A DNA stretch of 38,013 bases from an uncultured Bacteroidales bacterium. GTDB lineage: Bacteria; Bacteroidota; Bacteroidia; Bacteroidales; WCHB1-69. The notes under the pieces were generated by a model that saw only the letters and a list, made by a program, of their open reading frames with translations, was not told the origin of the DNA and searched no databases. The DNA lies in contig ONCM01000037.1 in assembly GCA_900316305.1 (NCBI GenBank), positions 1-38,013 on the forward strand, given 5' to 3'. Shown here in pieces: positions 26,809 through 37,200 of this stretch. Position 1 is the stretch's first letter. The number at the start of each line of letters is the position of its first letter. Both the position numbers and the translations under genes were made by a program.

Positions 26809-26836
26809 AGACGCGGTGCACCACGTCTCTACAATG
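26801..26836. repeat. Palindromic repeat, GTAGAGACG family, supplies a stop codon
   Basis: The arms CATTGTAGAGACG (26801-26813) and 26824-26836 are perfect inverted repeats around CGGTGCACCA, whose core is itself palindromic. The TAG in the left arm is the stop of the DUF3109 gene. It could act as a transcript hairpin. Confidence 0.85.
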
Positions 26837-26849
26837 TGAAAAATCATTG

Positions 26850-26879
26850 TTTGTGCATATCCATATTTTTGTATCTTTG
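26850..26879 (+). promoter_or_regulatory. dnaN promoter
   Basis: TTTG (26850-26853) and TATCTTTG (26872-26879) are separated by 18 bp, a good Bacteroidetes -33/-7 pair. The ATG lies 27 bases further on. Confidence 0.65.
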
Positions 26880-26906
26880 CCGTTTGAAATAAAATAGAAA
26901 AAGAAT

Positions 26907-28037
26907 ATGAAATTCATCGTATCAAGCGACTTGTTATATCGCAACTTAAGTGCCATCAGCGGCGTGATGGGGACGAATAGCACGATGCCCATCTTAGACA
27001 ATTTTTTAGTGACTATTGACGGTAACCAACTGAAACTCACGGCTTCGGATCTGGAGTCCACGATGACATCCGTTGTTGAACTGGACAATGTGGAGGGCGA
27101 AGGCTCTGTCGCGGTGCCGGCCAAGATTTTGCTTGAGACGCTGAAGCTGATGCCGGATATGCCGCTCGTGTTCGCCATCGATACGGAGAATAACATCCTG
27201 AAATTCTCCTCTGCTAACGGCGAGTATGGCGCTCCTTGTTTCCCGAGTGACGAGTATCCGTCCGTGAAGCCCATTCAAGAGCCCAAGAGTTTTGACATCC
27301 GTGCCACTGTCCTGCAACGTGCTATCAGCAAGACGATTTTCGCGACCGGCAACGATGAGCTGCGTCCGAATATGATGGGTGTCCTTTGTGAGCTTTCTTC
27401 CGATTGTGTCACGTTTGTGGCCACGGATGCGCACAAATTGGTCCGTTATCGCAATTCAGAGGTGCAAACCGAGGAGTTTTCCTCATTTATCCTGCCCAAA
27501 AAGCCGATTGCGCATCTGAAGAACATTTTGGCAAATCATACCGATACGGTGCATGTTGAATATTCTGAGAATACGCACCATATTCGTTTCGCCTTTGGCA
27601 ATTTCGAGCTTTATTCCTCGCTGAAGGAAGGAAAATATCCGAATTATGAGGCGGTTATCCCGAAAGAGAATCCCAATGTGCTGACTATCGGTCGCGATGA
27701 GTTCCTGAAGTCCATCCGCCGTTTGGGCAACTACTCCAGCCAATCGACTTTCCAAGTACGTCTCTCTCTGACGGAAACCGGTCTGAATCTGACGGCTGAG
27801 GATATGGATTTCTCCTACAAGGGTGCTGAAAATATCACCTGCGAATATCAGGGTGAACCGATGGAGATTGGTTTCAACTCCCGCTTCCTGCGTGAGATGA
27901 TCGAGAATTTGGATGCTGACACCATCCAAATGTCCTTCTCCAAACCGCAACGTGCCGCTTTGATTGCGCCCACGCAGCAGCATGACGAGAACGAGGATGT
28001 GCTCATGCTGATCATGCCGGTGATGTTGAATTACTAA
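26907..28037 (+). CDS. dnaN: DNA polymerase III beta subunit (sliding clamp)
   Basis: A 376-residue processivity clamp for DNA polymerase III. The start MKFIVSSDLLYRNLSAISGVM and the three similar beta-clamp domains (about 1-120, 130-245 and 250-376) are typical. Signature stretches are MPILDNFLVTI, ATDAHKLVRYR near 175 and IGFNSRFLREMIENLD near 325. It ends with the usual LIMPVMLNY. It has its own promoter. dnaA and gyrB are not next to it, so this is not evidence for a replication origin here. The stop codon directly abuts a heptanucleotide array. Confidence 0.96.
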   Translation: MKFIVSSDLLYRNLSAISGVMGTNSTMPILDNFLVTIDGNQLKLTASDLESTMTSVVELDNVEGEGSVAVPAKILLETLKLMPDMPLVFAIDTENNILKFSSANGEYGAPCFPSDEYPSVKPIQEPKSFDIRATVLQRAISKTIFATGNDELRPNMMGVLCELSSDCVTFVATDAHKLVRYRNSEVQTEEFSSFILPKKPIAHLKNILANHTDTVHVEYSENTHHIRFAFGNFELYSSLKEGKYPNYEAVIPKENPNVLTIGRDEFLKSIRRLGNYSSQSTFQVRLSLTETGLNLTAEDMDFSYKGAENITCEYQGEPMEIGFNSRFLREMIENLDADTIQMSFSKPQRAALIAPTQQHDENEDVLMLIMPVMLNY

Positions 28038-28100
28038 TTGGCCGTTGGCTATTGGCTGTTGGCTTTTGGCTAACAGCCAATGGCCAACAGCTAACAGCTA
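28038..28100. repeat. Heptanucleotide tandem array between dnaN and rnpB
   Basis: Nine 7-mers fill the gap exactly: TTGGCCG, TTGGCTA, TTGGCTG, TTGGCTT, TTGGCTA, ACAGCCA, ATGGCCA, ACAGCTA, ACAGCTA. The second half is roughly the inverse complement of the first, so it can fold into a long hairpin. Confidence 0.9.
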
Positions 28101-28439
28101 AAGGAAAACCGAGTTGTCGCGGCCGCAAGGCTGAGGAAAGTCCGGGCAACGCAGAGCACCATACTTCCTAACGGGAAGGCGCGCGAAAGTGCGACAGAGA
28201 GTGCCACAGAAACGATACCGCCCGCTTGCGGGTAAGGGTGAAAACGTGAGGTAAGAGCTCACGCCGCCGTCAGTGATGCCGGCGGGGGTAAACCTTATGG
28301 GTTGAAAGACCAAATAAACCGGGGCTTGAGGGCTGCTCGTCCGACCCGGAGGGTAGGTTGATAGAGACATGCGGCGACGTATGCCCAAGATAAATGACAA
28401 CATAGAACAGAACCCGGCTTACGGGTTTTCCTTTTTTTT
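28101..28439 (+). ncRNA. rnpB: RNase P RNA, bacterial type A
   Basis: The catalytic RNA of RNase P, which matures tRNA 5' ends. Conserved blocks are visible in order: GAGGAAAGTCCGGGC near 28134, the ACAGAAA of P4-adjacent sequence near 28206, GGTAAGAGCTCAC near 28251, GGTAAAC near 28308, and the 3' block AGATAAATGAC followed by ACAGAACCCGGCTTA near 28390-28421. The ends pair as P1: AAGGAAAACC (28101-28110) with 28424-28433. A run of Ts to 28439 makes the end an intrinsic terminator and overlaps the stop of the convergent yraN gene. Confidence 0.95.
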
Positions 28440-28803
28440 ACCATCTGGGTTTGAAGGCGTTCTCGATGTGGTTGACCTCTTGGAACTCAGGACAGTTGAT
28501 GACGGAGATGATGTCAAACCGGATTTCCTTTTTGACACATTTGAATTTTGCGTATCGTATGGCAGCGCGTATGAGATGCCATTGCTTCTGTCTGTCCACA
28601 AACATCTCCGGGTTTCCGAACGCCGCGCTTTTCCGTGTTTTTACTTCTACGATGACGAGATAATCGTCGTTTTCCGCAATGATGTCCACCTCTAGGTGCC
28701 CGCATCGCCAGTTTCGTTCCAGAATTCTGTAACCTTTTTGCAGTAAGAGGTTTACGGCCATGTCTTCGCCTTTTAATCCTTGCAATTGCTTTTCCGTTTT
28801 CAT
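28438..28803 (-). CDS. YraN/UPF0102 family nuclease-like protein
   Basis: A 121-residue protein of the UPF0102 (YraN) family, which has a PD-(D/E)xK nuclease-like fold related to archaeal Holliday junction resolvases. The N-terminal GLKGEDMAVNLL motif contains Glu13. The active-site pattern is Asp40 in HLEVDII and Glu53-x-Lys55 in IVEVKTRK. Biochemical function is not established. The ATG at 28803 gives the canonical N-terminus; the frame to 28839 would add twelve residues across the promoter. The stop lies in the T run of rnpB, so the two genes converge with no spacer. Confidence 0.88.
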   Translation of the reverse strand: MKTEKQLQGLKGEDMAVNLLLQKGYRILERNWRCGHLEVDIIAENDDYLVIVEVKTRKSAAFGNPEMFVDRQKQWHLIRAAIRYAKFKCVKKEIRFDIISVINCPEFQEVNHIENAFKPRW

Positions 28804-28836
28804 AATCCTATTTTGTTTTAGTGAATAAAGTTGCGG

Positions 28837-28844
28837 CAAAAATA
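28837..28844 (-). promoter_or_regulatory. -7 element for yraN
   Basis: The minus strand reads TATTTTTG 33 bases upstream of the ATG at 28803. Confidence 0.45.
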
Positions 28845-28952
28845 CAAATTTTCTGCGAAATTTTTCTTTCGATTTTAACTATTTAATCTTGAATAGTTAA
28901 ATTTATTTTGTATCTTCCTGAAAGACAGAAAATAAAAAAAATCAAAAAACTA

Positions 28953-28983
28953 TTGACAAACGCTTGTTCAGGTTGTATATTTG
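28953..28983 (+). promoter_or_regulatory. Promoter for the DUF2851 gene
   Basis: TTG (28953-28955) and TATATTTG (28976-28983) are 20 bp apart. Transcription would start near 28990, which favours the ATG at 29036 over the one at 28988. Confidence 0.65.
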
Positions 28984-29035
28984 CAGTATGAACAAAGGAC
29001 AGGGTGTATGCCCTGAACCGTGTAAACGAAATAGT

Positions 29036-30307
29036 ATGAAAGAAGAATTTTTGCACTATGTGTGGCAGCATCGCCACTATGACTTTTTGAATGCGAAGAC
29101 GACCTGCGGGCAGCCGGTTGTTGTGGTTTCTCCGGGGTATCACAATCACGATGCAGGACCGGATTTCCTGCAGGCGGTGGTGGATATTGGAGGTGTGCGC
29201 TGGGTCGGCAGTGTCGAAATCCATTGCCGGAGCTCCGATTGGCTTCGACATAAACATCAGTATGATGACAAGTATAAGTCGGTGATTCTGCATGTGGTCT
29301 TTGAGCATGATATGGAGATACTCCTTTCGGGTCAGGAGGTTGTGCCCACGATGGAGCTACGGGACAAAATTCCGAGGGAAATGTATGACCGGTATGAGAG
29401 GTTGGTTACTCGTCAAGACCGCCTGTTGTGTCGATGGCGTTTGCCGGAATTGGATTCCTTGGTGGTGCAGAACCAGCTTTCGAAGGTCTTGGTGGAGCGG
29501 ATGACGGAGCGCCAGAACCGATACTATGCGATGTTAGAGGCTTGTAATAAGGACTGGAAAGAGCTGATATATCGGGTGATGGCCATCGGGTTCGGGTGCA
29601 AGAAGAACGGGACGGCATTCGAGCTGTTGGCGCAGAGTCTGCCGTACAAGATTGTGCGAGCTCACCAGGCATCGCAATTGCAGCTCTATGCGCTCCTGTT
29701 CGGGCAGTCGGGGATGCTTGATGTGGCGGAAAAGGATGATTATGTCGATAAGTTGCGCTACGAATATGATTATTTGCGTTACAAGTACCAGTTGTCGCCC
29801 ATCGGGTCGCATCAGTGGAACTGGTTGCGGCTACGGCCACAGAACTTCCCGTCGATGCGGTTGGCGCAGTTTGCGCAGCTGTTGTTTGAGACGGGTGAAT
29901 TGCAGCGTGACCGGGTGTTGACCACGCCATATCCCCAGTTGCGGCAGTGGCTTTCGGTGGTGCCGGACAGCTATTGGGAAACGCATTACCAGCTGGGGAA
30001 GTCCACGGTAGAACATGCTGCGGGAGTGGGTGCATCCACGGCGGATCTGTTGATCATCAATACGATAGTGCCGTTGCGGTTCTGTCATGCCCGTTTTTTC
30101 GGGGATGAAGATTTGCAAGAGGATGCCTTGGCGTTGCTGGAGAGGGTAGGGTATGAGGACAACAAGACCACCCGGGAGTTCTCGGACAGCGGATTCCCGT
30201 GCGCAAGTGCGTACGATTCGCAGGCGCAGATGGAGTTGATGGAGCACTATTGCGAACGGAAACGGTGCCTGGAATGCAGCATCGGGGAGAAAATTGTAAG
30301 GATGTAG
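29036..30307 (+). CDS. DUF2851 family protein
   Basis: A 423-residue protein of a Bacteroidetes family with no assigned function. The N-terminal half has the family signature: MKEEFLHYVWQHRHYDF, then SPGYHNHDAGPDFLQAVV, GSVEIHCRSSDWLRHKHQYD and YKSVILHVVFEHD. The His, Asp and Glu residues in these blocks look like a possible metal site, which is inference. The C-terminal half is helical and ends with a cysteine cluster, CERKRCLECSIG. The ATG at 29036 was chosen because an upstream ATG at 28988 would be at the predicted transcript start. It stands alone between its promoter and a repeat-bearing spacer. Confidence 0.8.
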   Translation: MKEEFLHYVWQHRHYDFLNAKTTCGQPVVVVSPGYHNHDAGPDFLQAVVDIGGVRWVGSVEIHCRSSDWLRHKHQYDDKYKSVILHVVFEHDMEILLSGQEVVPTMELRDKIPREMYDRYERLVTRQDRLLCRWRLPELDSLVVQNQLSKVLVERMTERQNRYYAMLEACNKDWKELIYRVMAIGFGCKKNGTAFELLAQSLPYKIVRAHQASQLQLYALLFGQSGMLDVAEKDDYVDKLRYEYDYLRYKYQLSPIGSHQWNWLRLRPQNFPSMRLAQFAQLLFETGELQRDRVLTTPYPQLRQWLSVVPDSYWETHYQLGKSTVEHAAGVGASTADLLIINTIVPLRFCHARFFGDEDLQEDALALLERVGYEDNKTTREFSDSGFPCASAYDSQAQMELMEHYCERKRCLECSIGEKIVRM

Positions 30308-30340
30308 GGGGCGAATCATTATCCGCCTCGGCAGGCGGCA

Positions 30341-30380
<40 letters not shown>

Positions 30381-30406
30381 AGGGATAATGTTAAATCCGG
30401 CAGGTT

Positions 30407-31015
30407 TTATTCGTTGACCTGAGGATTGTTGGAATTCATTGCTTGGTTGAACTGGTCCTTAACGGCGTTGATGTTGTCGTTCACAGCTTTTTCAAACTTG
30501 TTGACACCGACGACGGCGAAGATGTAGCCGAGACCGATGAGGATAAGACCAAGACCGAACAGCCAGGTGAGGGTGATGCCGGAAGCGTCGAGGTGGTAGA
30601 GACCGAGAACGCCCAGCACAGCACCGGCGATACCGAGGAGCATGATGACCCACCAGTATTGGAAACCGTATTTCTTGTAGTCGAAGCTCTGGACGAATTG
30701 CATGATGCCTTCGAACATAATCCAGATGGCGAAGACGATAGGCAGAGACAACGTCACGGCCATGGGGTTGCAGAGGAAAAAAATACCGATGATGATCATC
30801 AGCAGGGCGGACAGCATGCGTGTGCCGCTGTTCGGCAGGAATTTTTGTGTGCGCAGGGTGAACACGAAGCGGGAGATACCTGAGACGAGGGTGAAGCATC
30901 CGAGGAGCACCGCCATGGAGAATAGGGTTTCAGGCGGATACATGAAACACAACACACCGGTGACTACGAGCAGAATGCCCGTGATGACTAACCAAATTTT
31001 AGTGCTTTTTTCCAT
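30407..31015 (-). CDS. HdeD-family (DUF308) membrane protein
   Basis: A 202-residue integral membrane protein with about six TM helices, in pairs such as IWLVITGILLVVTGVLCFMY, MAVLLGCFTLVSGISRFVF, MLSALLMIIIGIFFL and WVIMLLGIAGAVLGVLGLY. This is the DUF308/HdeD arrangement. The short polar C-terminal tail contains NDNINAVKDQFNQAM. HdeD is linked to acid resistance in E. coli, but a role in this organism is not established. The ATG at 31015 is used; the frame extends to 31255 only through simple GATGA repeats and was rejected. A -7 element and a repeat-derived terminator flank it. Confidence 0.85.
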   Translation of the reverse strand: MEKSTKIWLVITGILLVVTGVLCFMYPPETLFSMAVLLGCFTLVSGISRFVFTLRTQKFLPNSGTRMLSALLMIIIGIFFLCNPMAVTLSLPIVFAIWIMFEGIMQFVQSFDYKKYGFQYWWVIMLLGIAGAVLGVLGLYHLDASGITLTWLFGLGLILIGLGYIFAVVGVNKFEKAVNDNINAVKDQFNQAMNSNNPQVNE

Positions 31016-31044
31016 AATGTTTGATTTTTGAATTTTTAATGGTG

Positions 31045-31052
31045 CAAAAGTA
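31045..31052 (-). promoter_or_regulatory. -7 element for the hdeD-like gene
   Basis: The minus strand reads TACTTTTG 30 bases upstream of the ATG at 31015. Confidence 0.45.
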
Positions 31053-31093
31053 TAATTTATTTTGTTACGGTGTTCACCTGCGGGATTTTTTTT

Positions 31094-31290
31094 GGCGACG
31101 AAAAACGATGAAAGGCGATGAATGGGCGATGAATGGACGATGAATGGACGATGATGAGATGATGATGAGATGATAAGATGATAAGATGAAAGGCGATGAA
31201 ACGAGGATACGATGAACAACGATGAATGACGTTTTATCGAACAAATTTCATTCATCGTTCTTCATCGTTCTTCATCGCTCCTTCATCGTT
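31094..31290. repeat. Degenerate GATGA-rich repeat region
   Basis: Imperfect tandem units occur (GATGAATGGAC with an 11-bp period, GATGATGA, GATAAGAT, then TTCTTCATCG with a 10-bp period in the inverse orientation). The inverse orientation at the right end could pair with the left. The TGA stop of the giant adhesin gene (31283-31285) is part of this repeat. I see no gene in the gap 31016-31282. Confidence 0.75.
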
Positions 31291-34200
31291 TCACCACCTT
31301 CCGCACCGCCACGACATTCCCGTCCGCCACGGCCTTGACGAAATAGACACCGGCGGCGTAATGGGAGAGGTCGATTCGTGCTGTTTGTAGAGACGCAAAA
31401 TTTTGCGTCTCTACACCGTCCGTTGACCGTAATAACCGCCCGAATGCATCGAACAATTGGAACTCCACCTCCCCTGCCTGTCCATTGTTCATTGTACATT
31501 GTACATTGACAACGCTGGTGGTCGGGTTAGGATATACCGTCATCGACGCGCCGAGGTTGTAATCGTCGATGCCGACGGTGATGGTCAGGTGCAGCGTGAC
31601 GATTGAGTCGCAACCGTGGACGGTCTGGAGGGTTTGGGTGTAGGTGCCGGAGGTGCAGTAGGTTTGGGCGTTCCATTCATAGCAGCTGTCGGGAGTTGTG
31701 ATGGTGAATTCGGACTCTTCGGCGGGATAGACGGTAAGGTGTAATATTACCACACTGTCGCAGCTCGCCACGTTGGTGAAAGTCATCGTGTAATCACCCG
31801 ACGTAGTGAACATCTCACCGTTCCATTCGAAACTTTCGCAAGCCGTTTCCGCGAATTCTGTCGTTTCCGCATGATTCAGCGTCAAATTCAACGTCACAAC
31901 AGAGTCGCAGCCCGCCGCATTCGTCAGCGTGTAAGTCGCGGTGCTGTTGCTCTCGGTATACGTCACGCCGTCGATCCACATGAAGCTGTCACAAACCGTC
32001 TGCACATCCACGCCGGTGGTAGGCTGGTTGATGGTGAGGTGTAACGTCACCACAGAGTCACAACCGTTGGCGGCAATGAAGGTTTGCGTGTAATCGCCGG
32101 AAGTGGTGAACGTCTGACCGTTCCACTCGAAACTAACGCAGGCGGTTTCTGTGAAATCTGAGGAACTAGCGGAATTAACCGTCAGATGAAGAGTGACCGT
32201 GGAATCGCAGCCGTTGGCAGCCGTAAAGGTCTGCGTATAGTTACCGCTAATCGTGTAGGAGGTGCCGTTCCAGACATATACCTCGCAAGCGGTGTCACTG
32301 AACTCGTTGGAAACAGGTTCCAAGATAGTCAGATGCAACGTGACAACGCTGTCATTGCCATTGACCGCCGTGAAAGTTTGGGTGTAGTTGCCCGATTGCT
32401 GATAAGTGATATTGTTCCACGTGTAGCTGCCACAACCTGTGGCGCTGAATTCGTTCGTGATGGCATCCTCCAGGGTAAGGTGCAGGGTAATTACGGAGTC
32501 GCAACCGTGGATGGTTTGGAGCGTGTGGGTGTAATCGCCTGACTCGCAACGAGGAGCACCGAACCACATATAGCAGCTGTCGAATGAAGTGATGTAGAGG
32601 TTGGAGGTGGCGGGTTGCCAGACGTTCACCGTGACGGATGCCATATTGCTGCAACCGTCCTCGTTGTATCCGATTACCTGCCAGGTGCCCGCAGTGGTGG
32701 CTACTAATGTGTCAGCGGTGCTGCCGTTGCTCCACATATAGCTGACACCGCCATTGGCTGTGAGTGTGGTGCTCTCGCCCGCGCAGATGTCTGTGTTGCC
32801 GCTGACGGTGATGACCGGCGGTTGCGACACTAAAACGGTAACCGAGGCGGTGCTGAAGCAGCCAGCCGAGCTCGTGCCGATAACACTGTACTGCCCGAAC
32901 ATGTTCACCGGAATGGAGGGATTGCTGCTTCCGTTGCTCCACATATAGCTGTCCGCGCCCGTGGCGGTGAGCACTGTGCTGCCGCCGGGGCAAATCGTGG
33001 TGTTGCCCGTGATGGCCACTTCCGGAATCGGGTTGATAGTGAGATGCAGGGTGATAACACTGTCGCAACCCATCGCATTGGTATAGGTAATCGAATAGTT
33101 GCCACTTGCCGTATAGGTGGAATCCAACCAAATATATTCACCGCAAGCGGTTGCTGTCAGGTCCGTATGGTCGGAGGTGTTGACGGTGAGGTGGAGAGTA
33201 ACCACGGAATCGCAACCACTGGTGTTGGTGAACGTATGGGTGTATTCTCCGCTGGCCGTGATTCCTATGTGCTCGTACCAGTCGAAACTGTCACAAGCCA
33301 CAGCGGTGGTGTCACCGGAGTTGGAGTAGTTTACCGTCAGGTGAAGGGTGACCACGGAGTCGCACCCGTTTGCCGCGGTGAAGGTCTGGGTGTACTCACC
33401 GGAGGTGGTGTAGATGCTGTCGTTCCAGGTGTAGGAGTCGCAGGCGGTAACCTCAAAAGTATTTGTGACGGAGTGGTTGATGGTGAGGTGGAGGGTGGTG
33501 AGTTTACAGGCTGGGGTCTCTTGCAGGGTCGTGTCCGTATTATATGTATATACGCCCGATTCGGTGTAAGTTGTGCCATTCCATATGTAGCTGTCGCAAG
33601 CGGTGATAGTGACAGATTCCTCGATGGCGGGTAAAAGCGTCAATTGCAATTCAACAATCGAATCGCATCCTTGCACATTCACGCTTTCTGCATATAACCA
33701 ACGATTCAAATTGTTTGGATTTGCCACGAGCGTGTCACCTTGCCAAACATAGCTCCCGCACGCGGTGTCCCGAAGGCTATACCAATCCGAGAATTTCACG
33801 TAGTGATGTTTCTTTACAACGGAGTCGCAACCAGAAACGGCTTGAAGAGTGCGGGTCTCGTCGTACTGAATCCATAGACTGTCGTTTCGATAGTATTCAC
33901 CACTAACATAGAATCCTGAAGAACCATCACTTCCTACAAAGGGTTCTCCCCAACCGCCATATCCAGCTATATTATAGATAGACTCGTCATAATCGTAGCC
34001 AAAAAATACAGAATATACCGTGTCATAACCTGATCCGTTCCAATAAATATCGTGCCATCCTCCACACACGGTGTCTGTGATGAATACGGTATCTCGTGGC
34101 GCAAGGGTGAGGTGCAAGTTAATCACGGAATCGCATCCGTGGATGTTATGCAGCGTCTGCGTGTAGTCGCCGGAGGTGCAGAAGGTCTCGTCATTTATCA

Positions 34201-37200
34201 CATAGTAGTTTTCAGGGCTGTTTATCGTGATGTCCATGGTGTCGGGTTGCCAAACGGTGATGGTGACGGAGTCGGAAGAGGTACAACCATTAGGCTTGGT
34301 GGCTGTCACATAATATGATCCAGCGTTATTCACGGACAGTTGATTGTCTGCATGTCCATTGCTCCAAACATACGTGTCACTAATAACAGTAACAATGCGC
34401 ACATTATCAATTTTTAATACATATTGGTCTGAACAATTGGCATGGACAAACCCAATCAAAATGTCTTCCCCTGCCCAATCATTCAAATCCACAGTATGAT
34501 GTCTCCATTCTCCATCAGTGAGAGTTTCACTAAAAATAGAAGTGGAACTCCAACCAACATATCCCATCGACTGAGTATAAACCCGAACTTCGTAATGTTC
34601 CGCAGGCCAGTTAGGGTCTTGCGCTGCGGCATACCAAGACAATTGGGCACCCGTAATGGGAATATGTACACTGGTGTATAACATATTGTTGGGTGACAAG
34701 GCACCCTCACCATTAATATATGAGGCTGAAGCGGCAGCACCATAGCTTTCGTAGCCGTTCTGATTGTTATTTCCTACTGTGGAATACCAATTATAACCAT
34801 CCCCATCAAAATCCATTGTGTACCAACCGTCTATCCCTTCTTCAAAGTCTTCAAATAGTAATAATTCTTCTGTCGGATTAGAACTGGTTGCAGTAAGAAT
34901 AGCGCTTTCCCCTTCGCAAATATCCGTCATGCCGCTAATAACAAGTTCAGGTCTTGGAAGAACATTCACAAAGTGCGTTGCCGAAGCGGAACATCCGTCA
35001 CTGTTCGTACCTGTTACGGACACCTCCAAAGAATTCTCGGGCAACAAACTAATAACAGATGTGGTGTCACCATTAAACCAAAGATAACTGTCTGTACCGG
35101 TAGTGGCAAATGTTACACTATCACCGTGACAAACAGTTGATGGGGCAGTGATTTGCAAGTTGACCACCGAATTGAAGGTGGCGGTAAGAGTTGTATCTTG
35201 TGAAACAGAAATCGTGAGTGGATTGTCAGTGCTGCCGTTGCTCCAGCCTGCGAACACATAGCAGGAATCCGTCACAACGGCTTCAACGGTTGCCTGCTGG
35301 TTATCTACTGTTGGCGCAACCACTGTAGTGGCTATACCTACCAAAGAATCACTTGAAGCTAAAGTAATCGTATATTCCCTAAAGTGTGCCACCAGTGTGG
35401 TGTCCTGTGTGAGCTCAACCGTGCGCGGATTGTTCGTGTTGCCATCGCTCCAGTGGTCGAAAACGTAGAAGAAATTGGGCGTAGCCTCGATGACGGGAGA
35501 TTCCGTACACGTGGGCTGCATGGTGATTTGGACAGTACCTTTGAGGGTATCTTCGGATGAAGTGATGAGGAAGTATGGCTGGATAGAATCATAAATATTG
35601 TAAAAATAGGAATTTGAATTAGTTTGTTGCCTCCAAACATTTCGATAAGCTTGTGCGCTGCCGCATGGGACATATACGGGGGTGTTGCGGTTGACATTGT
35701 AGAAAGGATGACCGTAATTTAAGCCCACAAAAGCAGGTGGTATCTCATTATATGACGTGATAGAAGAAAGTCCTGTGCAATTTGAAAATGCGCTATATCC
35801 AATGCTGTCCACGTTATTACCAAGAATCAGTTCTGTTAAATCGCTACAGTTTCCAAACGCAACACGACCGATAGTTGTAACAGATCCAGGGATAAAGAGT
35901 GTTCCTGAAAAACCAGTGCAACCATAAAACGCATAATCTCCAATCACAATTACGGAATCTGGAATAGTCAATGATCCAGTTAAACCATTGCACTCGCTAA
36001 ATATAAATGAAGGAATGTGTTTCACATTCTCGCCGATGGATAACGAGGTTAAACCGGTGCCCGTAAAAACACCGTCGGCAATAGTGCAGCTGTCCGCATT
36101 AAAATATACAGTTGACAATGAACTACATCCTGTAAAAAGGCGCTCAGGAATGATTTTTACATGTTTTCCTATGGTTAAGACGGAAAAACTTGTACATCCA
36201 TTGAAAACACGATCATAAGTGTATTGTCCAACCGAGATACAGCTATCCGCGTTAAAAACGACGGAAATCAAACTGCTACAATTTTTGAAAGCATCAGTTC
36301 CGATGGAGACAACACCTTCACCGATAATTAGGGAATCAACACCACTACAACCGTTAAAAGCATTCCTTCCGATATTTGTGACACTATTAGGGATATTCAA
36401 TAAGCCTGTCAAACTGCTGCAATTATAAAAAGCAGATTGCCCGATAGTGGTAACCGAATTAGGTATATATAACACCCCAGTCAGACCACTACAGCCACTG
36501 AATGCAGATTGTCCGATGGACAAGACAACGTTTCCGATTATTAAGGTGTCTATGTTTGTACAACCCGAAAAAGCATTTTCTCCAATTGTTTTGACCGAAT
36601 CGGGTATAATAATTGATCCCGTCAAACCAGTAAAATTACTAAATGCGTATCCAGGAATTGTTTTTACGTTTTCCCCGATGGACAATGTGACTGCGTTTGT
36701 ACAGTTTGAAAAAACATTGCCGTAATTACCCATAAAGGCACAGCTGTCAGCATTAAAGGCAACAGAAGCTAATGCGCTACAGTTCCGGAAGGCATTGGTT
36801 CCAATAGTTGACACCGATTTTCCGATTGTTAATGATGTTATCCCACTACAGCCTAAGAACGCATAGTTTCCAATTGTTTTGACCGAGTCGGGTATAATAA
36901 TCGATCCCGTCAAACCAGTAAAATTACTAAATGCGTTTCCAGGAATTGTTTTCACGTTATCCCCGATGGACAATGTGGCCGCGTTTGAACAGCCTAAGAA
37001 AACTCTGCCTTGATCTCCCATAGAGATACAGCTGTCTGCATTAAAGGCAACAGAAGCTAATGCGCTGCAGTTGTTGAAAGCCCAGCCTCCGATGGTTGAC
37101 ACCGCTTTCCCGATTGTTAATGATGTTATCTCGCTACAACCAGAAAAAGCAGTTTCTCCAATTGTTTTGACCGAATCGGGTATAACAATCGCTCCTGTCA

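Noticed and set aside
26907-28037. Replication origin near dnaN
   Set aside because: No dnaA gene or cluster of DnaA boxes is visible around dnaN.
28098-28403. 101-codon open frame on the minus strand
   Set aside because: It lies wholly antisense to the conserved core of RNase P RNA.
31016-31255. Upstream extension of the hdeD-like protein
   Set aside because: It is encoded by simple GATGA-type repeats (Ser/His/Arg-rich) and precedes the -7 element.
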